Shown here: positions 35,367-47,935 of the stretch, in pieces
Layout: each line of letters opens with the position of its first letter
How positions within the stretch are numbered: the first letter of the stretch is position 1
NCBI RefSeq assembly: GCF_040869045.1
Contig: NC_090322.1
Coordinates: 186,991,477-187,055,476, forward strand
Direction of reading: 5' to 3'
From: Eurosta solidaginis
Lineage: Eukaryota > Arthropoda > Insecta > Diptera > Tephritidae
Length of the DNA: 64,000 nt
Position numbers and translations under genes: made by a program
Notes under the pieces: generated by a model
What the model was told of the DNA's origin: nothing
Seen by the model: the letters and a program-made list of their open reading frames with translations, nothing else
The model's database searches: none

Positions 35367-36073
35367 TAACATAATTATAAAAGATAACCTACCCTATAAC
35401 TTTTTGTTGGATCAGTTTTATTTTATTTAAATCTATTGTCTTTTCTACTTTGTATGATACTTTACTTTTAAGTTTTTGTAATAAATAATTTTCACATAAT
35501 TAATTTAATTATTTACATTGTTATTATTATTATTGTAATTCACTTTTACATTCCAGACTGGTACTATAAAATAATTTTGTAAAAATTGTAGTGCCAGGAT
35601 AAATACTCAAATAAATACAAAATATGCATGTACATATGTACAGTCACTCACATAAATAAGTAGTCACCCCTTTTTGTCCAATTCTTACAATTTTCGCTTT
35701 CGCAAATTTATTATACCTAATTTCCCATAAGAAATATTGTCACGATCTATAACAAAAACTAAATTATATTTAAAAAATGTTTGAAAAATTCGACGAATTT
35801 TCATAAAAAATTTTTTTCAGAATTTTTAGAATTTTTTAGAATATTGAGATTTGTAGTCCATTCAATTTAAGTACAATAAAGTAAATTCTTAAGTCCTTTA
35901 AATTTTTTTGGATCTATGTGACTTATTCACATGAGTTACTGTATATGAAATAAGCAAATGTATGCATATGAAGTAAAATTTTGGAAAAAAATAAAAAAAA
36001 GAACATATGGATGAAAAAAATGACGTAGTTGTAATAAATGACTGCATATGAAACGGAAAATCTCATAAAATAA

Positions 36074-36110
36074 TTTTGTCCAGCTAGCTTGTTCTACACG
36101 AAACACTGTG
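36074..36110 (-). repeat. Right terminal inverted repeat of Transib
   Basis: Exact complement of 32398-32434, ending CACTGTG at the outer edge, followed by CCCTG (36111-36115), the target duplication. Confidence 0.93.
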
Positions 36111-36683
36111 CCCTGTACCATTGTGATAGTAGAGAGCTTCTTATCTGCATTTGCCGACCATTTTCCAGACTTAGGTGGTGCATTTTTGGATCAGAAGTAT
36201 TTAGAATGGTCGAGGTACGTTCTCTATCCTTTGGTTTTTGCATGTACCTGGAAAATTATTATAAATAATTACTTTCCTACTCCCACCTATTTCTCTATCC
36301 CGTTGGCCTCTAAAGTGCTACGGATAGATTAGAGGCCTTAAGTTATAAGCATTTCGATCAAATTTAATAAGTTTTTTATAAGGAATAAATATTTGCTGGT
36401 TAATTGTTGATAATTTTTCATACGAACTGTCATGCAAACTTAGAAATTCATCAGTGCCGTGATTCATGTACATACATATGTGCATATATCATGACTGCAT
36501 GGGTCACACACACTCACACCCATATTCGTGTCCTGCATTGCAGTTCATTGCCTTGTAGCCATTTGGCATTTAATTTTCCTAATACTGCAATGACAATTAC
36601 TTCCCTCAAACAAAGCTACCAAGTCAATATTACGGCTCTTATTCGTCACTTCCCTCTTTTAACGCAATTACAACAAATTTGTT

Positions 36684-37490
36684 TTTTTATACTCAGCGTG
36701 CTTTGCACACAGAGTATATTAACATTGATTGGATACCGGTTGCTTGTACAGGTATAAATGAATCGAGAAAGATATAGACTTCCATATATCAAAATCACCA
36801 GTGGCGAAAAGAAATTTTATTGAGCCATGTCCGTCCGTCCGTCTGTCCGTCAACACGATAACTTTAGTAAATATTGAGATATCTTCACCAAATTTGGTAC
36901 ACGAGCTTATCTGGGCCCAGAATAGATTGGTATTGAAAATGAGCGAAATCGGATGATAACCACACCCACTTTTTATATATATAACATTTTGTAAAACACA
37001 AAAAACCTGATTATTTATAAAATAATACACCTAGAATGTTGAAATTTGACTTGTGGACTGATATTGAGACTCTTGATAAAAATTAAAAAAAAAATTTTAA
37101 ATGGGCGTAGTACCGCCCACTTGTGATAAAATCAATTTTAAAAATATTAATCATAAATCAAAAATCATTAAACCTATCGTAACAAAATCCGGCAGAGAGG
37201 TTGCCTTTACTATAAGGAATGCTTTGAAGAAAAATTAACGAAATCGGTTAAGCACCATTCCCACTTTTATATAAAAGATTTTTAAAAGGGACGTGGACGA
37301 ATAAAATAAGCTATATCTTTGCAAAACAGAGCTTTATGTCAATGGTATTTCATTTCCAAAGTATATTTATAACAGTAAATAGGAAAATTTTCAAATTTAG
37401 AAAAATGGGCGTGCCACCGCCCCTTTTATGACTAAGCAATTTTCTATGTTTCGGGAACCATAACTCGAAGAAAAATTAATATCGTCGGCC
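36684..37490 (+). mobile_element. HINE/DINE-1-like element, divergent copy D
   Basis: Starts TATACTCAGCGTGCTTTGCA, paired with CAGAGTATATT, then a GTCCGTCCGTCCGTCTG run and CCCACTTTT blocks, as in the others. It has no minisatellite and no terminal hairpin; the end near 37490 is truncated or unrecognised. The unoccupied site survives in segmental copy 2 near 54258 (ACAAATTTGTTTCTTTTAAA), so the insertion lies in a T-run. Confidence 0.7.
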
Positions 37491-37880
37491 ACTAACCAGA
37501 AGCATGAATGTGCAATTTTTCCGATTTTGTGTTATAGGCCTCGCTATATTACTCTTTAGATTCTCTAGGTTCTACTTAAATCTAGAGCTTTCTACGCACA
37601 TGGAAACCCCAATAATTTGCAGTGCCATTTTCATGAATGTACAACTCAATCACACAAAGTTGAGCCAGAAAAATGAATGTAGCTGGCAAAAAGGTAATGA
37701 TTTTCCTGTTTGTGTGACACATTCGTTGATATGGCTAAACAATTTTTGAAAAAAAGTAAGAACAGCACACATTCGTATGTTCGAATGTTCCGGTATACGT
37801 GCCTGAGGTTGGGCACAAATTATTAGAGGAGCTCGTAACTCACCAAAACTTTTCGAGGTTCATACACAGTTGTATGACGA
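37491..37880. other. Unassigned spacer
   Basis: Contains a chance 81-codon frame (37504-37749) starting MNVQFFRFCVIGLAILLF. It has a hydrophobic start, but no family is recognised. No element ends are visible. Confidence 0.3.
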
Positions 37881-40170
37881 TTTTTATACTCAGTTGAGCA
37901 GAGCTCACAGAGTATATTAAGTTTGATTGCATAACGGTTGGTTGTACAGGTATAAAGGAATCGAGATAGATATAGACTTCCATATATCAAAATCATCAGG
38001 ATCGAAAAAAATTTGATTGAGCCATGTCCGTACGTCCGTCCGTCCGTTAACACGATAACTTGAGTAAGTTTTGATGGATCTTGATGAAATTTGGTATGTA
38101 GGTTCCTGAGTACTCATCTCAGATCGCTATTTAAAATGAACGATATCGGACTATAACCACGCCCACTTTTTCGATATCGAAAATTTCGAAAAACCGAAAA
38201 AGTGCAATAATTCATTACCAAAGACAGATAAAGAGATGAAATTTGGTAGGTGAGTTGAACTTATGACGCAGAATTGAAAATTAGTAAAATTTTGGACAAT
38301 GGGCGTGGCATCGCCCACTTTTAAAAGAAGGTAATTTAAAACTTTTGCAAGCTGTAATTTGGCAGTCGTTGAAGATATCATGATGAAATGGCAGGAACGT
38401 TACTCCTATTACTATATGTACGCTCAATAAAAATTAGCAAAATCGGAGAAGGACCACACCCACTTTAAAAAAAATTTTTTTTAAGAAAAATTTTAACAAA
38501 AAATGTAATATCTTTACAGTATATAAGTAAATTATGTCAACATTCAACTGCAGTAATGATATGGTGCAACAAATTACAAAAATAAAAGAAATTTTCAAAA
38601 TGGGCGTGGCTCCGCCCTTTTTCATTTAATTTGTCTATGATACTTTTAATGCCATAAGTCGAACACAAATTTACCAATCCTTTTGCAATTCGGTAGGGGC
38701 ATAGATTATATAACGTTAACTGTTTTCTGTGAAAATGGGCGAAATCGGTTGAAGCCGCGCCCAGTTTTTATACACGGTCGACCATCTGTCCTTCCGCTCG
38801 GCCGTTAACACGATAACTTGCGCAAAAAACGATATATCTTAACTAAACTTAGTTCACGTACTTAGCTGAAGTTACTTTATCTTGGTATAAAAAATGAACG
38901 AAATCCGACTATGACCACGCCCACTTTTTCGATATCGAAAATTACGAAAAATGAAAAAAAATGCCATAATTCTATACCAAATACGAAAAAAGGGATGAAA
39001 CATGGTAATTGGATTGGTTTATTGACGCGAAATATAACTTTGGAAAAAAAGAAAATGAAAAAATTTCTGCAGCGCGAAATAAAAAACCCTTGAAATCTTG
39101 GCAGGTATTACATATATAAATAAATTAGTGGTATCCAACAGATGATGTTCTGGGTCACCCTGGTCCACATTTTGGTCGATATCTGGAAAACGCCTTCACA
39201 TATACAAGTACCACCACTCCCTTTTAAAACTCTCATTAATACCTTTAATTTGATACCAATATCGTACAAACATATTCTAGAGTCACCCCTGGTCCACCTT
39301 TATGGCGATATCACGAAAAGGCGACCACCTGTAGAACGAAGGCCCACTCCCTTTAAAAATACTCATTAACACCTTTCATTTGATACCCATATCGTACAAA
39401 CACATTCTAGAGTCACCCCTGGTCCACCTTTATGGCGATATTTCGAAACGGCGTCCACCTATGGAACTAAGGATCACTCCCTTTTAAAATACTCTTTAGC
39501 ACCTTTTTTTTATACCCATATTGTACAAACAAATTCTAGGGTCACCCCTGGTCCACCTTTATGGGGATATCTCGAAAAAGCGACCACCTATACAACTACC
39601 ACCACTCCCTTTTAAAACCCTCATTAATACCTTTCATTTGATACCCATATCGTACAAACAAATTCTATCGTCACTCCTGGTCCACCTTTATGGCGATATC
39701 TCGAAACGGCGTCCACATATGGAACTAAGGATCACTCCCTTTTAAAATACTTATTAACACCTTTCGTTTGATACCCATATTGTACAAACGCATTCTAGAG
39801 TCACCCCTGGTCCACCTTTATGGCGATATCTCGAAAAAGCGACCACCTATACAACTACCACCACTCCCTTTTAAAACCCTCATTAATACCTTTCATTTGA
39901 TACCCATATCGTACAAACAAATTCTAGAGTCAACCCTGATCCACCTTTATGGCGATATCCCTAAATGGCGTCCACCTATAGAACTATGGCCCACTCCCTC
40001 ATAAAATACTCTTTAATGCCTTTCATTTGATACACATGTCATACAAACACATTCCAGGGTTTCCCTCGGTTCATTTTCCTACATGGTTATATTCCCTTAT
40101 GTTGTCAGCATAGCTCTCAGCTGAGTATGTAATGTTCGGTTACACCCGAACTTAACCTTCCTTACTTGTT
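37881..40170 (+). mobile_element. HINE/DINE-1-like element, copy E
   Basis: Complete: TTTTTATACTCAGTTGAGC start, GTCCGTCCGTCCG run near 38035, CCACGCCCAC blocks, minisatellite 39145-40060, subterminal CTCAGCTGAGTATGTAATG, hairpin GTTCGGTTACACCCGAAC, CTTGTT end. Very similar to copies B and G in the left half. Confidence 0.82.
39145..40060 (+). repeat. Minisatellite in HINE-like copy E
   Basis: About seven units; the TACAAAC landmark at 39265 and 39395 gives a 130-bp period. Each unit can be read as a 43-codon phrase (SPLVHLYGDISK...PPLPFKTLINTF), a by-product of a period near 3 x 43. Confidence 0.85.
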
Positions 40171-40870
40171 TTATTTATAATTATTTTACTCAGGGAGCTA
40201 TAAAACTACCCATGCGATATATGCATATGCTAGTTGAGATACACAAAAGATGAGCTGTATAAGGTATTCTTCAAAAAAAAATTATACCGATGAAGAATTT
40301 TTAATAGCTTAATATCCGAAAAAGATAGTTGTTTAATTGAAGGCGACCCGGTTTATTCGAAGCCGTTGCCTCTTCTCGAATCAAAACTAAAATACTTGAA
40401 AAAATTGTGTTAAAAACTGGTTATACCAAAATAATGTCATTCTTTTTATAAAATTCTTGAGAGCAACGCTTTACCCAAACCCAATATTTCAGAAGATTCT
40501 GATTCTGATGATAATAAGAACTAGTTCTAAGTTTGCAATAATATCTTAAATAAAAACACATTAGTGTATATGAAATTGAATTGAATGTGTAACTTTTTCA
40601 TTTACATACATACTTTCGATAAGTCAAAGCCGCGGATGTTTTCCCAAGTATTGTGATGCTCCGAATCCCAATCCGCCAACAGAATTGGCCTAGCAGGTAT
40701 TGGCTTTACCATAACATTATTTAAAAATCAATCTGCAGAGATTTTTTTACGTGTTTTGAGGTTAAGGCCATACCATGACCACTTGGTCAAATTCTTATAG
40801 CGTATTTGGATTCAGCGCATCTAAATTTATAGACAACATGAGTCGCATTACCTGATCCGACTACTTTTAA
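40171..40870. other. Unassigned DNA
   Basis: AT-rich. A short acidic Ser/Asp-rich tail (SEDSDSDDNKN then stop, near 40487-40525) resembles the end of some transposase genes, but nothing upstream supports it. Confidence 0.3.
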
Positions 40871-43800
40871 TTTTTATACTCAGCTGAGCAGAGCTCACAG
40901 AGTATATTAACTTTGTTCGCATAACAGTGATCCGTAACGGCATAAACTAATCGAGATAGATATAGACTTCTATATATCAAAATGATCTGGACGTAAAAAG
41001 AAATTAATTTAGCCATGTCCGTCCGTCCGTCCGTAAACACGATAACTTGAGTAAATTTTTAGGTACCGTGATGAAATTTGGTATGCAGGTTCCTGGGTGC
41101 TCATCTCAGATCGGTATTTAAAATGAACGAAATAGCACTACAACCACGCCCACTTTTTCGATATCGAAAAACCGAAAAAGTGCGATAATACATTACCAAG
41201 GACGGATAAAGCGATGAAACTTGGTAGGTGGGTTGACCTTATAACGCAGAATAGAAAATTAGTAAAAGTTTGGACAATGGGCTGGCACCGCCCACTTTTA
41301 AAAGAAGGTTATTTAAAAGTTTTGGGAGCTGTAATTTGGCAGTCGTTGATGATATCATGATGAAATTTGGTAGGAACGTTACTACTATTACTGTATGTAC
41401 GCTTAATAAAAATTAGCAAAATCGGAGAAGGAACACGCCCACTTTTAAAAAAAATTTTTTTAAAGTAAAATTTTAACAAAAAATGTAATATCTTTACACT
41501 ATATAAGTAAATTATGTCAACATTCAACTCCAGTAATGATATAGTGCAACCTAATCAAAAATAAAAGAAAATTTCAAAATGGGCGTGGCTCCGCCCTTTT
41601 TCATTTAATTTGTCTAGGATACTTTTAACGCCATAAGTCGAACAAAAATTAACCAATCCTTTTGGAATTTGGTAGGGGCATAGATTTTATGACGTTAACT
41701 CTTTTCTGTGAAAACGGGCGAAAACGGTTGATGCGACGCCCAGTTTTTACACACAGTCGTCCGTCTGTCCTTCCGCATGGCCGCTAACACGATAACTTGA
41801 GCAAAAATCGACATATCCTTAATGAACTTAGTTCACGTGCTTACTTGAACTCACTTTATCTTGGTATGAAAAATGAACGAAATCCGACTATTACCACACC
41901 CACTTTTTCGATATCGAAAATTACGAAAAATGAAAAAAATGCCTTAATTCTATACCAAATACGAAAAAAGGGATGAAACATGGTAAGGTAATTGGATTGT
42001 TTTATTGAAGCGAAATATAACTTTAGAAAAAACTTTATAAAATGTTTGTGACACCTACCATATTAAGTAGAAGAAAATAAAAAAGTTCTGCAGGGCGAAA
42101 TAAAAAACCCTTAAAATCTTGGCAGGTATTACATATATAAATAAATTAGCGGTATCCAACAGATGATGTTCTGGGTCACCCTGGTCCACATTTTGGCCGA
42201 TATCTGGAAAACGCCTTCACATATAAAACTACCACCACTCCCTTTTAGAACTCTCATTAATACCTTTAATTTGATACCCATATCGTACAAACTCATTCTA
42301 GAGTCACCCCTGGTCCACCTTTATGGCGATATCTCGAAAAGGCGAACACCTATAGAACGAAGGCTCACTCCCTTTTAAAAATACTCATTAACACCTTTCA
42401 TTTGATACCCATATCGTACTAACAAAGTCTAGAGTCACCCCTGGTCCACCTTTATTGCGATACCTCGAAAAGGCATCCAGCTATAGAACTATGGCCCACT
42501 CCCTTTTAAAATACTCATTAACTCCTTTCGTTTGATACCCATATTGCACAAACGAATTCTGGATTCACCCCTGGCCCACCTTTATGGCGATATCTCGAAA
42601 CGGCGTCCACCTATGGAACTAAGGATTACTCCTTTTTAAAATACTCATTAACACCTTTATTTTGATACCCATATTGTACAAACAAATTCTAGAGTCACCC
42701 CTGGTCCACCTTTATGGCGATATTTCGAAAATGTGACCACCTATACAACAACCACCACTCCCTTTTAAAACCCTCATTAATGCCTTTAATTTTATACCCA
42801 TATCGTACAAACACCTTCTAGAGTCACCCCTGGTCCACCTTTATGGCTATATTTCGAAACGGCGTCCACCTATAGAACTAAGGCCCACTCCCTTTTAAAA
42901 TACTCATTAACACCTTCCTTTGATGCCCATATTGTACAAAAAAATTCATTAACACCTTTCATTTGATACCCATATCGTACTAACAAAGTCTAGAGTCACC
43001 CCTGGTCCACCTTTATTGCGATACCTCGAAAAGGCATCCAGCTATAGAACTATGGCCCACTCCCTTTTAAAATACTCATTAACTCCTTTCGTTTGATACC
43101 CATATTGCACAAACGAATTCTGGATTCACCCCTGGCCCACCTTTATGGCGATATCTCGAAACGGCGTCCACCTATGGAACTAAGGATTACTCCTTTTTAA
43201 AATACTCATTAACACCTTTATTTTGATACCCATATTGTACAAACAAATTCTAGAGTCACCCCTGGTCCACCTTTATGGCGATATTTCGAAAATGCGACCA
43301 CATATACAACAACCACCACTCCCTTTTAAAACCCTCATTAATACCTTTAATTTGATACCCATATCGTACAAACACAATCTAGAGTCACCCCTGGTCCACC
43401 TTTATTGCGATACCTCGAAAAGGCGTCCACCTATAGAACTAAGGCCCACTCCCTTTTAAAATACTCATTAACTCCTTTCGTTTGATACCTATATTACACA
43501 AACGAATTCTGGAGTCACCCTTGGCCCACCTTTATGGCGATATCTCGAAACGGCGTCCACCTATGGAACTAAGGATTACTCCCTTTTAAAACCCTTATTA
43601 ATACCTTTAATTTGATACCCATATCGTACACACACATTCTAGAGTCACCCCTGGTTCACCTTTATGGCGATATTTCGAAACGGCGTCCACCTATAGAACT
43701 AAGGCCCACTCCCTTTTAAAATACTCATTAAAACCTTTCATTTGATACCCATATCGTAAAATATTCATTAACTCCTTTCGTTTGATACCCATATCGTACA

Positions 43801-44408
43801 AACACATTCTAGAGTCACCCCTGGTCCACCTTTATGGCGATATTTCGAAATGGCGTCCACCTATAGATCTAAGGCCCACTCCCTTTTAAAATACTCATTA
43901 ACACCTTCCTTTGATGCCCATATTGTACAAACACATTCTAGAGTCACCCCTGGTCCACCTTTATGGCGATATTTCGGAACGGCGTCCACCTATAGATCTA
44001 AGGCCCACTCCCTTTTAAAATACTTATTAACACCTTTCTTTTGATACCCTTATTGTACAAACAAATTCTAGGGTCACCCCTGGTCCACCTTTATGGCGAT
44101 ATCTCGAAACGGCGTCCACCTATGAACTAAGGATTACTCCCTTTTAAAATAATCATTAACACCTTTCATTTGATACCCATACCGTACAAACGCATTCTAG
44201 AGTCAACCCTGATCCACCTTTATAGCTATATCCCTAAATGGCCCACTCCCTCATAAAATACTCTTTTATGCCTTTCATTTGATACACATGTCCAGGGTTT
44301 CCCTCGGTTCATTTTCCTACATAGTTATTTTCCCTTATGTTGTCACCATAGCTCTCAACTGAGTATGTAATGTTCGGTTACACCCGAACTTAACCTTCCT
44401 TACTTGTT
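40871..44408 (+). mobile_element. HINE/DINE-1-like element, copy F (expanded)
   Basis: Largest copy, 3.5 kb. Same start and end as the others (TATACTCAGCTGAGC; hairpin 44372-44389; CTTGTT end). Size is due to the expanded minisatellite at 42165-44330. The left half carries the GTCC run near 41020 and the CCACGCCCAC blocks. Confidence 0.82.
42165..44330 (+). repeat. Expanded minisatellite with higher-order duplication
   Basis: About 16 units of about 129 bp (TACAAAC at 43238 and 43367). A block of roughly 390-450 bp beginning near 42391 recurs 561 bp downstream at 42952, carrying the same private variants (CGTACTAACAAAGTCTAGAG; GGCATCCAGCTATAGAACTA). Copy number is therefore growing by multi-unit steps. 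Confidence 0.87.
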
Positions 44409-44532
44409 TTTTATATTTTTACAAAAAAAATGAAAAAATCCGTAATGATTGTTCGTTATCTTTGAATCTGCAGGCTTGTTTTGGAATTGCTCAATTCTTT
44501 CTTGAGATATATATATTTAAGTGGACCCAACT

Positions 44533-44563
<31 letters not shown>

Positions 44564-44579
44564 TTTTTTTTGAAAAACG
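44409..44579. other. Poly-T-rich spacer
   Basis: Long T runs at about 44537-44571 between the HINE-like element and the jockey-like LINE tail. Confidence 0.5.
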
Positions 44580-45786
44580 GTAATTCGTAAATATTTATTC
44601 ATTTATTTATTTATTTATTTATTTCAAATTAAATCTAGGACAAATTAAAATATCCTTACAGACTATTTACAAATTAAAAATATATCTACCATATCAAGTC
44701 ATTTAATTTAAGTTTAAACTTTGATTTATTTACTAAAAAATCAATTTCCCTAACATTAGTAAGAAGATTGAATTCCTTCAATGCCCTAGCAATAGGCGAA
44801 TTAGGGACATATGTCGTTCTGGCCCTATCTAATAAAAAAATATCATGATTTCGAAGTGTTCTAGATGGTATATTGAAGCGAATACGCTTCAAAAGAAACG
44901 GTGAGTCAATCGTGCCCCTATCAAATCATAAATAAATATCAGCGCTAAAATAGATCTTCTACTATCCAGAGGCTTTAGTCTTATAAGTAGACATCTAGAG
45001 TAGTAAGATGGTAAATGATCCTGAAAACGTAATGACCGGAGCCCAAAACGAAAAAATGTTTTCTGGATCATTTCAAGTCGCTGTATATGACAAGCGTGGT
45101 ATTATCTCCAAACGAAGGGAGCATATTCCAGTTTAGACCGTACAAGCGATGTATATAGTAGCTTTAACGTATAGGGATCATGGAAGTCCGAGCTAAAGCG
45201 GCGAATGAACGCAAGCATTGAATATGACTTAGCAATAACACAGTTAAGTTGACTCTGAAAGAGAAATTTAGCATCGAAGACAACTCCAAGATCTAATATT
45301 TCATCAACAGTTTTCAAAACAGAAAGACCGATGTGATACGAGGTGTTAATACCATTACGGGATTTTGAAAATGAAATGTGAAAGCACTTATTAATATTTA
45401 AATGTAAGCAATTCCTACTACACCAATCTATTACTCTGTCAAAATCTGACTGCAGCCGTAGGGAATCTACCTGATTTGTGACTGATGTAAAAATTTTCAA
45501 ATCATCTGCGTGCAACAAAAAATTCGAGTAAATGAAGCAAAGACGTATGTCATTAATAAAAATTACGAATAGGAGAGATCCTAGGACACTTCCTTGAGGA
45601 ACACCAGAGGTCGCGGTAAAAGAACGAGGACTGACACCATCAACCGCAACAGTACAACTCCGTTCCGCCAGGTAAGACTTCACCCATGATAGAATATTGG
45701 AGTGAAATCCCAGATCAGCAAGTTTTAAAAGTAGTAATTTATGGCTAACTTTATCGAAAGCCTTAGAAAAATCAGTGTATATGGTA
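44580..45786 (-). mobile_element. 5'-truncated jockey/CR1-like LINE
   Basis: Minus-strand RT from the SKAFDK region (45750-45786) to the ORF end, then a 3' UTR and an (ATAA)n-type tail seen as ATTTATTTATTTATTT at 44590-44625. The upstream 5' part is missing. Contains the frame described next. Confidence 0.8.
44686..45786 (-). pseudogene. Jockey-like reverse transcriptase remnant
   Basis: The frame 45102-45683 covers RT motifs SGVPQGSVLGSLLFVIFIND and HADD (the catalytic box, with His in place of the usual Tyr), followed by LNINKCFHISFSKSR and the DLGVVFDAKF thumb motif. An in-frame TAA at 45102-45104 ends it, though the same frame continues to 44889 with MIQKTFFRFGLRS. After a frameshift the C-terminus continues at 44686-44892 (RARTTYVPNSPIARALKEFN, then KSKFKLKL). 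This C-terminal arrangement without RNase H is typical of jockey-group LINEs. Confidence 0.82.
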
Positions 45787-46529
45787 ATATCTCAAAAACA
45801 TTACCATAGAATTAAAAATAACCTTGATTTTCGGAATCAGGGGATGATTTTATATAGGAATTGCATAATGGCGTCTCTGGTGCAAAAAAAAAGTTGGAAT
45901 TTGTGATCCAGTGTTATTAAGTTACCAATCTTAGTATATACTAGTCTAATCCAATACTAATTCGTACACCGTGTATTTTTCAGCTAAACGTTTATGTAAT
46001 TTCGTTTTAATTTCAATACCTAAAGGAGAAAATCGGTATAAATCTACGTTCTAAAATCCAACTTTTAAGTAATTTAATATCGTCCTGAAATAAAAATATG
46101 TCCTGCACTTGAAAATATTGAAATTAAAACGATTTTATATAAATAGTCCCTAAGACAATGCATGGTGAATATAAAAAGGCAAGAAAAGGCAAACAAAAAA
46201 TGTATATTTTTAATAAAAAAGATGTCAAACGCGTAATTCTTGATTCCATTTACAGATAGGACCAAGCAGACAAAATAGGCAAATGCCTTAAAATCCTAAC
46301 CCTGGTTAGAACAATACCATAGCCAACCAATAAGTTTTTCGTTTTCCGCCAATTCATAATCTATAATTTTTTTGGTTGGCGATTTTTCGTTTTAAAATTT
46401 TTTCACGTTTCCTATTTTATGAAATTATCACATTTTTTAGGTTGAGGCACCAATAACAGATGCCAATATACATATACATATTTGGAAAACCCACGGAAAC
46501 CGGTGCCGCTGTTTAAAAAAAATTCTTGG
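45787..46529. other. Unassigned AT-rich DNA
   Basis: Starts with a small palindrome (GGTAATATCTC...CATTACC). Nothing else recognised; frames are short and chance-like. Confidence 0.4.
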
Positions 46530-46700
46530 CCCTATTTATCTCCGTGGAGATTTAAGCCTAAACTCCTTTTCCAATTTGCATTGTGGTTCTTTTAGGTTTT
46601 TCCTAGAAATTGGATGGACTGGACCTACATGTTTAATGCCGACAGAAATGAACTCGGAATGTTCGCAAAACCGCTGCCGAGGAATGACCACGCTTAGAGT
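46530..46700 (-). mobile_element. Degenerate SINE fragment, copy 4
   Basis: The CTTTTCCAATTTGCATTGTG...GGACCTACATGTTTAATGCC section and CCGCTGCCGAGGAATGACC match the SINE body with many changes. The tRNA-like head is lost. Confidence 0.65.
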
Positions 46701-46834
46701 AACGTGTTCTCTAAATGAAACAACTTTTTGCGAAGTTGTTAATATTGCTTTGAGCAGGACTTCAGCGCAAGACCTTGGCGGAGCCTTAGTCCGGGTCGCA
46801 AAAAACAGTTGCAAAAGTCTGCGTAAGACTATAT

Positions 46835-47935
46835 CATGTACGGAACTGCTCGTTTAGCTTTCCTACCAAAGGCGGGGAAGATCGGTCATATGTATCGCAA
46901 AGACTGCAAGGCCATTAGCTTAATATCAAAACTGCTCTCGACAACACAACATGTGTATACCAAAGCTAAGTCGGTCGAGACTGCACTGCATAGGGTGGTA
47001 AAAAATATAGAGAAAGCTCTGGAATATAAGGAGTATGCCTTAGGAGTCTTCTTAGACATTGCCGGAGCTTTCAACAATGTCTAAATGGTCTCAACTACAT
47101 TGAAGTACATCCAACCGTAACCAGATCGATCTGTTGCATGTTAAATTTCAGGAAGATTACTTCACAATATGGATTGGGGCTTCGAAATCAGTGGACAGAG
47201 ACGCGCTGCAGGGCTGAGTGTTATCACATATGCTGTGTACGCTGGTCATCAACCGACTGCTTAGGTGGCTCGATGACTGATGCGCCATACTTATGGCTTA
47301 CACTGTTGTCGTGGAGGAGGGAGTGAAGAAGGTCTCGCCGGCAATTTATGTATGTAAAAGACTGCTGGGGTGTAGGTGGGGCTTATCGCGACGGCCGAGA
47401 GCTGCACTGTATGCCATTCTGCACAGCGTCCAGCGATGGTTCCAAAGTAGTGGAAAGAGTAGGGTCTGCTGTATACTGTTGTGATCTGGAAATAAACCGG
47501 TCCTGCAACCTGCTAGATCACTGTAGCGTTTTTCAGCCCAAGTAGTAGCCGTAACCAAAGCAGTAGAAACACTGAAAAAAAATTGCTTAAACTGCATCAG
47601 TGCCAGCTTTTATATTGACAGCCAAGCGGCAATTAAGGCAATAATCTCGTATAGCTAAGCATCTAAAAGTGTGTTAAAAAGAAGCAATCACTGGAAAGAA
47701 TCGGGACAGAGAGGAGCATATTGTGTGCCACAGCATATGGAAGTAGATGGGAATCAAAAAGCAAATGAGCTAGCTAAAAACGGCTCATCCCTCGAAGCTT
47801 CCTCCGTAGACGTCCGAATAAGATTGCGTGACGTTGAGAGAAGGCGAGAGGTGCAAATGATCGACCAAGCGGGAAAGGCATGGACCCAAGCCCGGGACTG
47901 CAAGGTGCCATAAACGTGTACACGGTTAAGCGCGA
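46835..47935 (+). pseudogene. Decayed LOA/I-like LINE (RT to RNase H)
   Basis: A frame at 46836-47084 reads LAFLPKAGKIGHMYRKD, then a KSVETALHRVVKNIEKALEY stretch and GVFLDIAGAFNNV, matching the RT of the copy at 55799-58251. Downstream in other frames are DHCSVFQPK (47515-47545) and IDSQAAIKAI (47615-47645), which are RNase H motifs. The catalytic RT loop is lost in between by deletion. Inactive. Confidence 0.75.

Larger units (their letters stand above)
32398..36110 (+). mobile_element. Transib (RAG1-related) DNA transposon
   Basis: 3713 bp with 37-bp perfect terminal inverted repeats (32398-32434 and 36074-36110), each starting CACAGTGTTTCGTG. A 5-bp GC-rich target duplication CCCTG flanks it (32393-32397, 36111-36115). 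Both the TSD length and the CAC(A)(G)TG start are features of Transib, the superfamily from which RAG1 is thought to derive. Inside are relic transposase exons whose blocks match Transib/RAG1 core. The copy is inactive (stops, frameshifts, a catalytic substitution). Confidence 0.93.
30352..36690 (+). repeat. Segmental duplication, copy 1
   Basis: Homologous to 50629-54265 in the same orientation. Shared blocks: about 30352-31244 plus 31618-31855, then 36155-36430 and 36425-36685. Extra material here: a SINE (31245-31606), a stretch with a Harbinger-like MITE and a Transib element (31856-36154), and a HINE-like element starting at 36684. Copy 2 has its own different insertions. The minisatellite portion is identical over the frame 30611-30799/50886-51074, so the duplication is fairly young. 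Confidence 0.88.

Noticed and set aside
36108..36332. 74-codon ORF conserved in part at 51747-51892 as a gene
   Set aside because: The shared part is short and follows from the segmental duplication; no family features, and in copy 2 it is interrupted by a SINE.
39142..44044. Tandem 43-residue peptides in the HINE-like minisatellites as a repeat-protein gene
   Set aside because: The frames are short, broken between units and vary in start. They are explained by a period divisible by three. Kept only as a side note in the findings.
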